In this document: positions 52,438 through 60,767 of the stretch, in pieces
How the letters are laid out: the number at the start of each line of letters is the position of its first letter
Numbering within the stretch: position 1 is the stretch's first letter
DNA from: Maribellus maritimus
GTDB taxonomy: Bacteria > Bacteroidota > Bacteroidia > Bacteroidales > Prolixibacteraceae
Direction: 5' to 3'
NCBI RefSeq assembly: GCF_022267315.1
Contig: NZ_JAIKLE010000017.1
Location: 1-64,000, forward strand
Length of the DNA: 64,000 nt
Program-made: the position numbers and the translations under genes
The notes under the pieces: generated by a model
Databases searched by the model: none
Seen by the model: only the letters and a program-made list of their open reading frames with translations
Told to the model about the DNA's origin: nothing

Positions 52438-53082
52438 TTATTTGTTGGGATAAAAAGGACATTCTTCTTTCAGGCACTGTTCTTCATTTTGCAGAAAAAA
52501 ACTACATTCGATATTTTCCGGAATATCAAGTTTTACAGCCATTCTGTCCTTCAGAAACTTTGCGGTTTCTTGTAAGGCAATATAGGTTACGCGTTTACAG
52601 CATCGGGGTCCACCGTAGCGAGACATTGCCAGAAGAGACCGACCTACAATGGAATTGCATAAACTCCATTCTTCCGAACTCAAAGGTGTTGCTCCTGTAA
52701 TCGAACTCACAAAAATGCCGGTTCCTACGGCTGCTCCACAACTGCCGTGTGTTCCACAAAAGGCTCCCGGAACTTTTTCTGCCCGGTTTCTGGCTATTTT
52801 CAACCAGGATTCCAACTTTTCCTCTTTCCCAACAGCCTTGCTATACGACGCCAAAAGCACTGCTGGTACAAGATAATGGTGTTCCGGACAATGCATTTTA
52901 AAGTCGGGAAACTTCATTAGAATTTCCGCCATTTCAAGCGAATTATCAATAAATGAAGACAAACAAAAAGACTCAATTATGTCCAACGTATTTTTCTTTC
53001 TGCAATCTTCGCACACCAAAACTTTCTCATTAAAAAAGAGTTCTTCTGGTTTATTCTGATTGCAGTAAATACATCTAGTCAT
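52438..53082 (-). CDS. DUF5714 cysteine-rich protein
   Basis: 214 residues from ATG 53082, at the start of a zinc-ribbon-like segment (RCIYCNQ and CEDCRKK, two CxxC pairs). The DUF5714 core has CPEHHYLVPAVLL, FCGTHGSCGAAVGTG and GPRCCKR; the tail has another cluster (CSFFLQNEEQCLKEECPF). This family is common in anaerobes and has many invariant Cys and His that may bind metal; its role is unknown. An open stretch upstream of 53082 adds a hydrophobic leader that is not needed. Confidence 0.75.
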   Translation of the reverse strand: MTRCIYCNQNKPEELFFNEKVLVCEDCRKKNTLDIIESFCLSSFIDNSLEMAEILMKFPDFKMHCPEHHYLVPAVLLASYSKAVGKEEKLESWLKIARNRAEKVPGAFCGTHGSCGAAVGTGIFVSSITGATPLSSEEWSLCNSIVGRSLLAMSRYGGPRCCKRVTYIALQETAKFLKDRMAVKLDIPENIECSFFLQNEEQCLKEECPFYPNK

Positions 53083-53445
53083 AAAAAAGTTTAACAGGGA
53101 GTATATTAGAACACAAAACAATCAAATATTCAAAACAAATTTCATAAAATAACAATTTTTAACCAAATAAAAGAAGCCCGTTCTCTAAATATAAGTAATA
53201 TACACTAAAGCATCAGTTCGTTCTTTAACGAAGAAATATGTTTTATATATTAGTTCAATCCATAAAAAATGGGGATATCGCCAGAACTCAATCCAACACT
53301 TTCTCCTTGAAACACAATATTCTATCAGAAACAATTGTTGTATTGGACTGAGTTTTTTGTATTTAACGGATCGTTTTACAAAAAAAAATCTAATTTTAGT
53401 AACAATTTGTTATCGTGAAAACCTTTTGAAATATTGCTTTCAAAA
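53083..53445. other. Intergenic region (363 bases) between divergent genes, with a large hairpin
   Basis: No protein gene is visible. The main structure is the hairpin at 53285-53360, listed separately. The rest is AT-rich and presumably holds the promoters for the DUF5714 gene and the kinase gene, but no perfect TAnnTTTG with a -33 partner was found. Confidence 0.4.
53285..53360 (+). terminator. Hairpin with long loop and T run in the histidine kinase leader
   Basis: AACTCAATCCAA (53285-53296) pairs with TTGGACTGAGTT (53343-53354), one wobble, leaving a 46-base loop, and is followed by a T run. On the + strand it could end a short leader or small RNA about 90 bases before the kinase start. 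Confidence 0.5.
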
Positions 53446-55245
53446 ATGGATACAGAATGCAGCCATTATACCAACCTGATTATTAAACTAGCAAATTCAT
53501 CTACCGAGGCGGAAGTCTTTAGCCACACAATCAGTTATTTCGATAATATCAACTATATTCTAGGAACAGGAATCTATCTGTCAGACAGTTTAAAGAGCTC
53601 ACTTTTTTTGGCAAAAAGTAATCTAAGTGATAAAATACTGCCTCTCTTCAAAACATTAAAAAAAAACGATGATGAATATAAATTAGCAACTGAAGGAGGA
53701 ACTGATGAATTTTATTATGAAGGGGAAAAGAAACAAGAGACAAAAACTTTATACAAACATTTTTATCCTATAAAATTCAACAACAAACTATTTGGCTCAT
53801 TGTTGGTTATAACAAAAAGAGAGTACTTCAACTCCAAACAAAAAAAATCTCTGTTTAACTGTATATCAGCCCAGATCGGTTCAACCCTGTATCTCTGTCA
53901 TTTACAAAAAAAACTGGAAGTACAACATAAGGATAACACACATAGTAAAGTTGCTGTTTCAAATCATCCGTTCAAAACGATACAAACAACCAACAACAAT
54001 AAAAGAGCTATTACCGTTACCAATGAAAAAAATGACACTTGTCTTCTATCCCAATTCCCAATAGTCTCCAAATATAAAATAAAGAGAAAACTAGATATTA
54101 ATAACTACAACACAAATTCAAAAACGCTAAAGAGTATAACCAACAATCAAGCATGTTTTTTATTCCAACTCTTAAGTGATAAAGATGGAATATGGGATTG
54201 GGATTTAATCACAAATACAACTCATTTTTCATCTCATCTTGAAAAACTATTAGGCTATGAACGTGGTGAAATCATAAGCAATTTTTATAGTTGGAGTGCA
54301 TTTGTCCACCCTGAAGATTTGTCAAAATTAAATAAAAGCCTCTCACTACACATCAAGGGTAAAAAAGATATTCATAAAATAGAATATCGGGTTCTTTGTA
54401 AAAATGGTTTATATAAATGGATACACGAACAGGGAAAGATTGTAGAAAAAGATAAACAAGGCAAACCTTTGAGGATGCTTGCTTTTTTTACAGATATTTC
54501 AAACTATAAATTTCACGAGTCTACTCTGTTGTCAAACTTAAAGAGAGAAAAAGAACTAAACCAAACAAAAAGTCAACTTATGTCACTTACTTCACATGAA
54601 TTTAAATCTCCTTTAGCGATAATTCATTCTACTGCTGAATCGCTGGAAGTGTACTTCGATAAAATGTCTCCCAACGAACGTTCATTAAAAGTAAAAAAAA
54701 TAAAGAAAAGTGTAAAGTCACTTTTGGATGCATTGAACTGGGCCGGAAAATCGCCAATTAACGAGAGGGGAAAGCTAAACTACAATCCAAATATTGTTGA
54801 CCTGGCCAATTATCTGAAAGAAATTGTCGATGTATTTAAAGAACGAAATAAATCGGGACACAGAATAGAATTTTTCACTTTCGAAAGCAAAATTCTCGTC
54901 AATATCGACAAGATATTAATAAAACACGTTATCCTTAATATCCTCTCCAATGCAATAAAATATTCTCCTGAAGAACTACCCGTAAAAATCAAAACAAGAA
55001 AACAAAAAAATAAAGTCAGTATACAAATTTTGGATCAGGGAATTGGCATTCCTTCTAAAGACAAAGATTTGATATTTCAACCTTATTTGCGAGGGTCGAA
55101 TGTCGAAAATACCAGCGGAACAGGACTTGGGTTATCTCTTTGTCAAAGAATTTTAGAAATCCATGGAGGCCGGATTACATTTACCAGTGATTTAAACAAA
55201 GGCACCACTTTTACAATAAGTTTGCCTTTTATATCAAATGGTTGA
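53446..55245 (+). CDS. Cytoplasmic PAS-containing sensor histidine kinase
   Basis: 599 residues from ATG 53446; a TTG twelve bases upstream is less likely. No membrane segment is seen. Residues about 1-155 look like a GAF-type sensor; a PAS domain (fold 3) is at about 240-360 (GIWDWDLITNTTHFSSH, FVHPEDLSKL, YKWIHEQGKIV). HisKA has LMSLTSHEFKSPLAII with the phospho-His; HATPase_c has ILNILSNAIKYSP, DQGIGIP and GTGLGLSLCQRIL. No response regulator is adjacent. Undoing the predicted inversion would bring it close to the orphan response regulator at 36529-37476. Confidence 0.88.
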   Translation: MDTECSHYTNLIIKLANSSTEAEVFSHTISYFDNINYILGTGIYLSDSLKSSLFLAKSNLSDKILPLFKTLKKNDDEYKLATEGGTDEFYYEGEKKQETKTLYKHFYPIKFNNKLFGSLLVITKREYFNSKQKKSLFNCISAQIGSTLYLCHLQKKLEVQHKDNTHSKVAVSNHPFKTIQTTNNNKRAITVTNEKNDTCLLSQFPIVSKYKIKRKLDINNYNTNSKTLKSITNNQACFLFQLLSDKDGIWDWDLITNTTHFSSHLEKLLGYERGEIISNFYSWSAFVHPEDLSKLNKSLSLHIKGKKDIHKIEYRVLCKNGLYKWIHEQGKIVEKDKQGKPLRMLAFFTDISNYKFHESTLLSNLKREKELNQTKSQLMSLTSHEFKSPLAIIHSTAESLEVYFDKMSPNERSLKVKKIKKSVKSLLDALNWAGKSPINERGKLNYNPNIVDLANYLKEIVDVFKERNKSGHRIEFFTFESKILVNIDKILIKHVILNILSNAIKYSPEELPVKIKTRKQKNKVSIQILDQGIGIPSKDKDLIFQPYLRGSNVENTSGTGLGLSLCQRILEIHGGRITFTSDLNKGTTFTISLPFISNG

Positions 55246-55290
55246 TATAAAGAGAATTTCCTTATTCGAAATAAATAATCAAGACACAAA

Positions 55291-55324
55291 AAAGATTGTC
55301 TTTAATACACAAAAGACAATCTTT
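55291..55324 (-). terminator. Terminator hairpin, U tract on the minus strand
   Basis: AAAGATTGTCTTT (55291-55303) and AAAGACAATCTTT (55312-55324) form a perfect 13-base-pair stem with an 8-base loop. On the minus strand the T tract continues (CTTTTTTG), on the plus strand it does not (CTTTAAACG), so it best stops transcription moving leftward. No minus-strand gene now reads into it directly. Confidence 0.8.
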
Positions 55325-55357
55325 AAACGCTAAAGGGGATAATTGCCGTATATTAAA

Positions 55358-56005
55358 AATGGGACTATCCCAGTGCTCTCAGGTGAAAACTGGGTTTCAG
55401 GTATTTCTTATAATAAAAAAGGGTTAACAGCCAATGTTGAAGCATTTTATAAAACAACAAGCGGATTATCACGGTACATCGATGACTCACAAGTCTTGCA
55501 AAGCGGATTCTATGCAGGAAAGGCCAGAAGTTACGGTGTTGATTTTTTTCTGAAAAAGGAATACAAAAAGCACTTGGCCTGGATAAGTTATACACTTGGT
55601 AAAACTGAAGAACATTTCCCTTTTTATATTCGCGATTATTATCGTCCGGCCCCACAGGATCAACGACACGAGTTAAAATTTGCAGGAGTGGCTAACTATA
55701 AATCGTTCTATTTATCAGTTAATTATGTGTACGGTTCAGGGTTTGAGCGTTTTGTATTTGAAAACACCGATGGGGTGGAATATATCCCTGCATATAACCG
55801 TCTTGATATCGCAGTAATTTATAATTTTAAACCTGGAAAAGTTATAAAAAGTCAAATCGGACTTTCAGTTTTAAATGTTTTAAACTCAGAAAATATTAAA
55901 CTGGCAAACATCCGGAGAATTGCTACAGATACGGAAAACCCTCTGGATGTAAATACCGAAGCTGTTCCGTTTACACCTACGCTGTTTCTGAAAGTTATCT
56001 TCTGA
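55358..56005 (+). pseudogene. TonB-dependent receptor, C-terminal barrel fragment (5' part lost by inversion)
   Basis: About 215 codons beginning at NGTIPVLSGENWVSG and ending SVLNVLNSENIKLANI...TPTLFLKVIF, the usual end of an outer-membrane barrel with a terminal aromatic residue. Strands such as YGVDFFLKKEYKKHLAWISY and PQDQRHELKFAGVANYK are typical of the last third of FecA-like receptors. No signal peptide, STN or plug is present; a TTG at 55343 would open the frame, but nothing suggests a true start. Joining codon AAT of the fragment at 39445-41295 (minus strand) to GGG at 55361 gives one uninterrupted frame of about 831 residues. Confidence 0.85.
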
Positions 56006-56062
56006 ACTTAAATGTATGGTGGCGTCGAAGTAATTTTTTGATTTTTAAGATTTACTTCTATC

Positions 56063-58756
56063 TCATAAATTTCGGGTGACAAAAATACCAAACGGTATCG
56101 GATCGAATATTGTATCTGTTTTTACCATACGGTCTATTATTACTGTTTTTTTTGTAATAATGTTTAACCATTTTCTTGGTAAGGAAGGCGGAAGTTCGAT
56201 CTGAGTACTTTCCCATGTAAATTTTTCAGGAAGGCTTGCTGTATTTAAAGGGAGTACAACAAACAGATGAACGTTTTTATAACTCCTTAAGAAGCATATA
56301 GTATTTTTGCTGAGTTCGCCTACTGCCTTTAGCGGAATATAGTTGCCTTTTAGGAAAAGATCTTTGTTTTGAATGCGTTCATTTAATGTCAGCCAGGAAA
56401 AAAATAGTTTTATTTTGCCATTTGAATTTTTTCTCCATAATTCAGCAGCCAAATTAGCAGGTTCAGAATTGTATTTTTCAATAATTTGATTGAGTTGTTT
56501 TTTTAGTCCTGCATAATCAACCGGGCGTCGGTTGTCTGGATCTACAAAATTCAGGTTCCAGGTTTCAGTCCCCTGAAAAGTGTCTGGCATTCCCGGAACC
56601 GTATTTTTTAAGATAAGCTGGGTAATTGAATTTATGATCCCGTGAGGGATGAGTTCTTTCATAAATGGCACGAAAAATTCAGGAAAATTCGAGTCGGATG
56701 ATAAAATTTCTTTTGCAAAAGCCAGTGTTTTATTTTCATAATATTCATCTGGATCACTCCATGATGAATTAACTTTTGCTTCTCTGATGGCTTTTACCAG
56801 ATAGGCTTTAAGCCGATTTCTAAAATGCCTGTCAATTTTGGCATCCATCGGTAAATGCGCACACAAAACCTGGTAAATCAAATATTCGTCGTTAGGTGTG
56901 GGTATTTCTCTTTTTCCATCAAACTGTTTGTATTTTTTGTTTAGTTTACGCCACTTTTGTGTTGCTTTTATCCATTTTTCGGGCACGTCGCTTAATACAT
57001 TTAAACGCGCTCGCGCGTCTTCACCTCTTTTGGTATCATGTGTTGAAATGGCATTCATTGTCAATGGTCGTTTATCCAAACGCTTTTTCATATAAAAATG
57101 AAATGTTTCAGTTCGGATACCAAAATACCCCGGTGAATCACCCACTTCGTTATGGCCGATAAACGGATTGTACGAATAGAAAGCCGTGTCCTCAATTCCT
57201 TTTGCCATTAAAGGACCGGTAAATTGCATACAGTGTCTAAAAAATGTATCGACTGCCTGAATTTCATTCTCACATCCCGCCAGCCTCAGAAAGAATAAAT
57301 CTTCCAATGCTTCTATAATGGTTTTCTGCGCATTATTTTTCTTTTTTACTTCTCTAAAAACAGAAGAAATAAGTGTTTTGTCCGTTTCAGAAAAAGACGA
57401 AGGAGCTTGATAGATTTTATAAATGGGGCAAAAGATAAGGAATTCAGCAATAGCTGTCTGTAATTCTTTTTTACCAAATCTTCGTTCTGCCAGCGCCTTA
57501 ATTTTAATACTTTCTCTTGTTAAATTATCCAATTCTCCCTTTAAACGATTATACAGAATGAAGCGGTTTTTTCTGTAAAACACATCACTAAAATCATCGG
57601 ATTTATCAATCCATTGATTGTAATATAAATAAAACTGGTGTCCTTTTTCCGGGTTGGTAAGAAGATTATTTACCAACGCTAAAAAATCGTAGCCAGTTGT
57701 TCCTTCCACCGGCCAGTTTTCAGGAATATCTTCTTCTTTTTCCAGAATCTTTTCCACCACCACGTAAGCGTCATTTCCTGTTAGATCTCTCAGGCGTTCG
57801 AGATATTCCGAAGGATTAAACAACCCGTCAATATGGTCAACCCGAACTCCCTGAACAACATTACTATCTATCCATTTTTTTAAGAGATTATGAGTTGTGC
57901 TGAAAATAGCTTTATCCTGAACATTGACACAAATTAACCCATTGATGGTAAAAAAGCGGCGGTAGTTAATTTTTTGTTCTGTGTCTTTCCAAAAAGCTGG
58001 CTGATAACTTAAATGATTTATCAGCTCTTTTATCTTTTCAGGGTTATTATTTATTGCTGAAAGACATTTGTCTATGAAACTTCTGGTGTTCTCTTTCGAT
58101 GAATATTCATTTAAAAGATTCTCATACGCGTCACCAAAATTTTTATTCTGCATAACCGCGTTTAAAAGCTCTGTAACTGTTGCAGGGAGAGTTTCCTCTG
58201 GTTTATCGTTTAGGATTGAGGCGAATGCTGAAACCGACACAGGATAACTGGTGTCGAAATAGTTTAATTTAAATCCGTTTTTCCCGATACCAACCGACAA
58301 CTCTCGTTCTTCAATCATTTGTTCCGGAGGTTTGCCAAAAAAGGGCAACATTAATTGATTTTTTGCAGTTTCATTTGGCTGATTTTTAAGGATGTCGAAA
58401 AAAGAATAAAATGCTGAATCTTTTCCTTTTTCGAGTACATCATAAATCCACGGATTTTCAACAGAAAAAGCCATGTGGTTGGGGACTATATCGAGTAACA
58501 ATCCCATTTTTAACTTCCGGAGTTTCCTTATAAAGGATTCCAAATCGTTTTTGGTACCAATTTCTGGATTTAACAATAAGGGATTAGTAACATCGTAACC
58601 ATGTGAACTTCCTTTTATTGCTTGAAATAGCGGGGAGCTGTAAATGGTTCTTATTCCCATTTGATTTAAGTAGGGTAATATTTTTTCCGCATCGTTTAGT
58701 GTGAACTCTTTATTGAATTGCAGCCTGTACGTTGTTACCGGGTTATATTTTGTCAT
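56063..58756 (-). CDS. treY: Malto-oligosyltrehalose synthase TreY
   Basis: 897 residues, GH13 fold. It begins PVTTYRLQFNKEFTLNDAE, typical of TreY. Conserved regions are LLLDIVPNHMAFS, VRVDHIDGLFNP (catalytic Asp), VEKILEKEEDIPENWPVEG (catalytic Glu) and MNAISTHDTKRGEDARARL. TreY converts the reducing end of malto-oligosaccharides to a trehalosyl unit that TreZ then releases. TreZ is not in the window. It follows glgB by 3 bases in the same operon. Confidence 0.92.
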   Translation of the reverse strand: MTKYNPVTTYRLQFNKEFTLNDAEKILPYLNQMGIRTIYSSPLFQAIKGSSHGYDVTNPLLLNPEIGTKNDLESFIRKLRKLKMGLLLDIVPNHMAFSVENPWIYDVLEKGKDSAFYSFFDILKNQPNETAKNQLMLPFFGKPPEQMIEERELSVGIGKNGFKLNYFDTSYPVSVSAFASILNDKPEETLPATVTELLNAVMQNKNFGDAYENLLNEYSSKENTRSFIDKCLSAINNNPEKIKELINHLSYQPAFWKDTEQKINYRRFFTINGLICVNVQDKAIFSTTHNLLKKWIDSNVVQGVRVDHIDGLFNPSEYLERLRDLTGNDAYVVVEKILEKEEDIPENWPVEGTTGYDFLALVNNLLTNPEKGHQFYLYYNQWIDKSDDFSDVFYRKNRFILYNRLKGELDNLTRESIKIKALAERRFGKKELQTAIAEFLIFCPIYKIYQAPSSFSETDKTLISSVFREVKKKNNAQKTIIEALEDLFFLRLAGCENEIQAVDTFFRHCMQFTGPLMAKGIEDTAFYSYNPFIGHNEVGDSPGYFGIRTETFHFYMKKRLDKRPLTMNAISTHDTKRGEDARARLNVLSDVPEKWIKATQKWRKLNKKYKQFDGKREIPTPNDEYLIYQVLCAHLPMDAKIDRHFRNRLKAYLVKAIREAKVNSSWSDPDEYYENKTLAFAKEILSSDSNFPEFFVPFMKELIPHGIINSITQLILKNTVPGMPDTFQGTETWNLNFVDPDNRRPVDYAGLKKQLNQIIEKYNSEPANLAAELWRKNSNGKIKLFFSWLTLNERIQNKDLFLKGNYIPLKAVGELSKNTICFLRSYKNVHLFVVLPLNTASLPEKFTWESTQIELPPSLPRKWLNIITKKTVIIDRMVKTDTIFDPIPFGIFVTRNL

Positions 58757-58759
58757 TTT

Positions 58760-60742
58760 TTACTCTTTTGCAAACATTACGATACTTAGCGGTGGCAGTA
58801 AAACATTTATTGATTGTTCTTCCCCATGATACGGAACCGGATTGGATGCAACTCCTCCAAAATTACCCATTCCGCTTCCTCCATATTGGTTGGCATCACT
58901 GTTCAGAATTTCAAGCCAACTAACCTCTTCCGGAACGCCAACCCGGTAATTGTGTCGGGGAACAGGTGTAAAATTGGCAATTACAATAACCGGATTCTTT
59001 CCCGACTTATCATATCGTATAAAACTAAGAATTGAATTTTGTGAGTCGTTGGCATCAATCCATTTAAATCCTTCACCAAGAAAATCGTTTTCATATAAGG
59101 CCGGGAATCGTTTGTAAACACTGTTAAGATCTTTTATGAAAAATTGTATTCCTCTGTGGTTTTCTGCATCAAGCAAATGCCAGTCGAGACTACTTTCATG
59201 GTTCCATTCTTTCCACTGGCCAAATTCCATTCCCATAAAATGTAGTTTTTTACCGGGGTGGGCAAACATGTATCCGAACAATGTTCGCAAATTGGCAAAT
59301 TTTTGCCAGTCGTCACCTGGCATTTTATTAATCAAACTACCTTTTCCGTGTACTACTTCATCGTGAGATAATGACAGCATAAAATTTTCATTAAATGCAT
59401 ACATAATGCTGAATGTCATTTGGTTGTGGTGGTAGCTTCGATGAATAGGCTCATTTTTAAAATACCCCAGCGTATCGTGCATCCATCCCATATTCCATTT
59501 CATCCCAAAGCCCAGTCCGCCGGTATAAACAGGCCGCGTTACCATGGGCCAGGCGGTAGATTCTTCAGCAATTGTTTGTATATCGGGGAATTTTGAATAC
59601 AAAGATTCGTTCATATCGCGCATAAATTGAATGGCATCGAGATTTTCGCGCCCGCCGTGTTCGTTGGGAATCCATTCTCCTTCTTTTCGCGAATAGTCGA
59701 GGTATAACATGGAGGCTACCGCATCAACGCGAATTCCATCGATATGAAATTGCTCCATCCAACTGTGGGCACTACTTATTAAAAAATTACGGATTTCATT
59801 GCGACCATAATTAAAGATATAGCTGTTCCAATCGGGATGATACCCTTTTCGCCGGTCCTGGTGTTCATATAAATAGGTTCCGTCAAAAAAGTGCAGGCCG
59901 TGTTGGTCGCCCGGAAAATGTGAGGGTACCCAGTCGATTATAACACCAATGTCGTTTTGATGAAGGTAGTCAATAAAATACATAAAATCATCGGGAGTGC
60001 CGAAGCGACTGGTTGGTGCAAAGAATCCGGTTACCTGGTAACCCCATGATCCTGAAAAGGGGTATTCAGTTACAGGCATAAGCTCCACGTGTGTATAGCC
60101 CATTTCTTTAACATATGCTGCAAGTTGTTCTGCAAGTTCAGAATAATTCAGTGGTTTCATATTTTCCTCCGGTTTTCGTCGCCACGATTCGAGGTGGACT
60201 TCGTACACAGAGAAGGGACTGTCAAGAGCATTGTTTTTTTTTCGGTTATTCATCCACTTTTCATCGTTCCAATTGTAGTTATATTCCCAGACAACCGAAG
60301 CAGTTTTAGGCGGTTGTTCGCTATAAAATCCTACCGGATCGGCTTTTTCAACTTCGTAGTTTTTATATTTTGAACGAATAAAATACTTATATGCTTCACC
60401 CTTTTCCACTCCGGCGACAAATCCTTCCCATAAGCCTGATTCATCTTTTCGACGTTTAAGCGGATTGGCTTCTTTTTGCCAGTCGTTAAAATTTCCTATA
60501 ACTGACACTGATTCGGCATTGGGAGCCCACACCGCAAAAAAGGTTCCCCGGATATTGTTGTGTTCAATTACATGAGCGCCCAGTTTCTCGTGTAAAGAAA
60601 AATGTTTTCCCTCCCTGAAAAGATAGATGTCATAATCAGAGATAAAATCATCCAAATTTTCCACCACAATCGACTGATTTTTTGTAATTGATGTATTTAT
60701 TGATTGTTCTGTTGTATTCGATTTATTTTGCTTTTCATTCAT
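58760..60742 (-). CDS. glgB: 1,4-alpha-glucan branching enzyme GlgB
   Basis: 660 residues from ATG 60742, preceded by GGAAATT; an ATG at 60787 would overlap the upstream gene and add a Lys-rich extension. A CBM48-type N-terminal domain (GTFFAVWAPNAESVSVIGNFN) is followed by GH13 catalytic regions: VIIDWVPSHFP, HIDGIRVDAVASML (nucleophile Asp), IQTIAEESTAWP (acid Glu) and LSHDEVVHGKGSL. It introduces alpha-1,6 branches into glucan. It sits between treS-maltokinase and treY. Confidence 0.93.
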   Translation of the reverse strand: MNEKQNKSNTTEQSINTSITKNQSIVVENLDDFISDYDIYLFREGKHFSLHEKLGAHVIEHNNIRGTFFAVWAPNAESVSVIGNFNDWQKEANPLKRRKDESGLWEGFVAGVEKGEAYKYFIRSKYKNYEVEKADPVGFYSEQPPKTASVVWEYNYNWNDEKWMNNRKKNNALDSPFSVYEVHLESWRRKPEENMKPLNYSELAEQLAAYVKEMGYTHVELMPVTEYPFSGSWGYQVTGFFAPTSRFGTPDDFMYFIDYLHQNDIGVIIDWVPSHFPGDQHGLHFFDGTYLYEHQDRRKGYHPDWNSYIFNYGRNEIRNFLISSAHSWMEQFHIDGIRVDAVASMLYLDYSRKEGEWIPNEHGGRENLDAIQFMRDMNESLYSKFPDIQTIAEESTAWPMVTRPVYTGGLGFGMKWNMGWMHDTLGYFKNEPIHRSYHHNQMTFSIMYAFNENFMLSLSHDEVVHGKGSLINKMPGDDWQKFANLRTLFGYMFAHPGKKLHFMGMEFGQWKEWNHESSLDWHLLDAENHRGIQFFIKDLNSVYKRFPALYENDFLGEGFKWIDANDSQNSILSFIRYDKSGKNPVIVIANFTPVPRHNYRVGVPEEVSWLEILNSDANQYGGSGMGNFGGVASNPVPYHGEEQSINVLLPPLSIVMFAKE

Positions 60743-60767
60743 AATTTCCTTTTTTCTTTTTTTTGTT

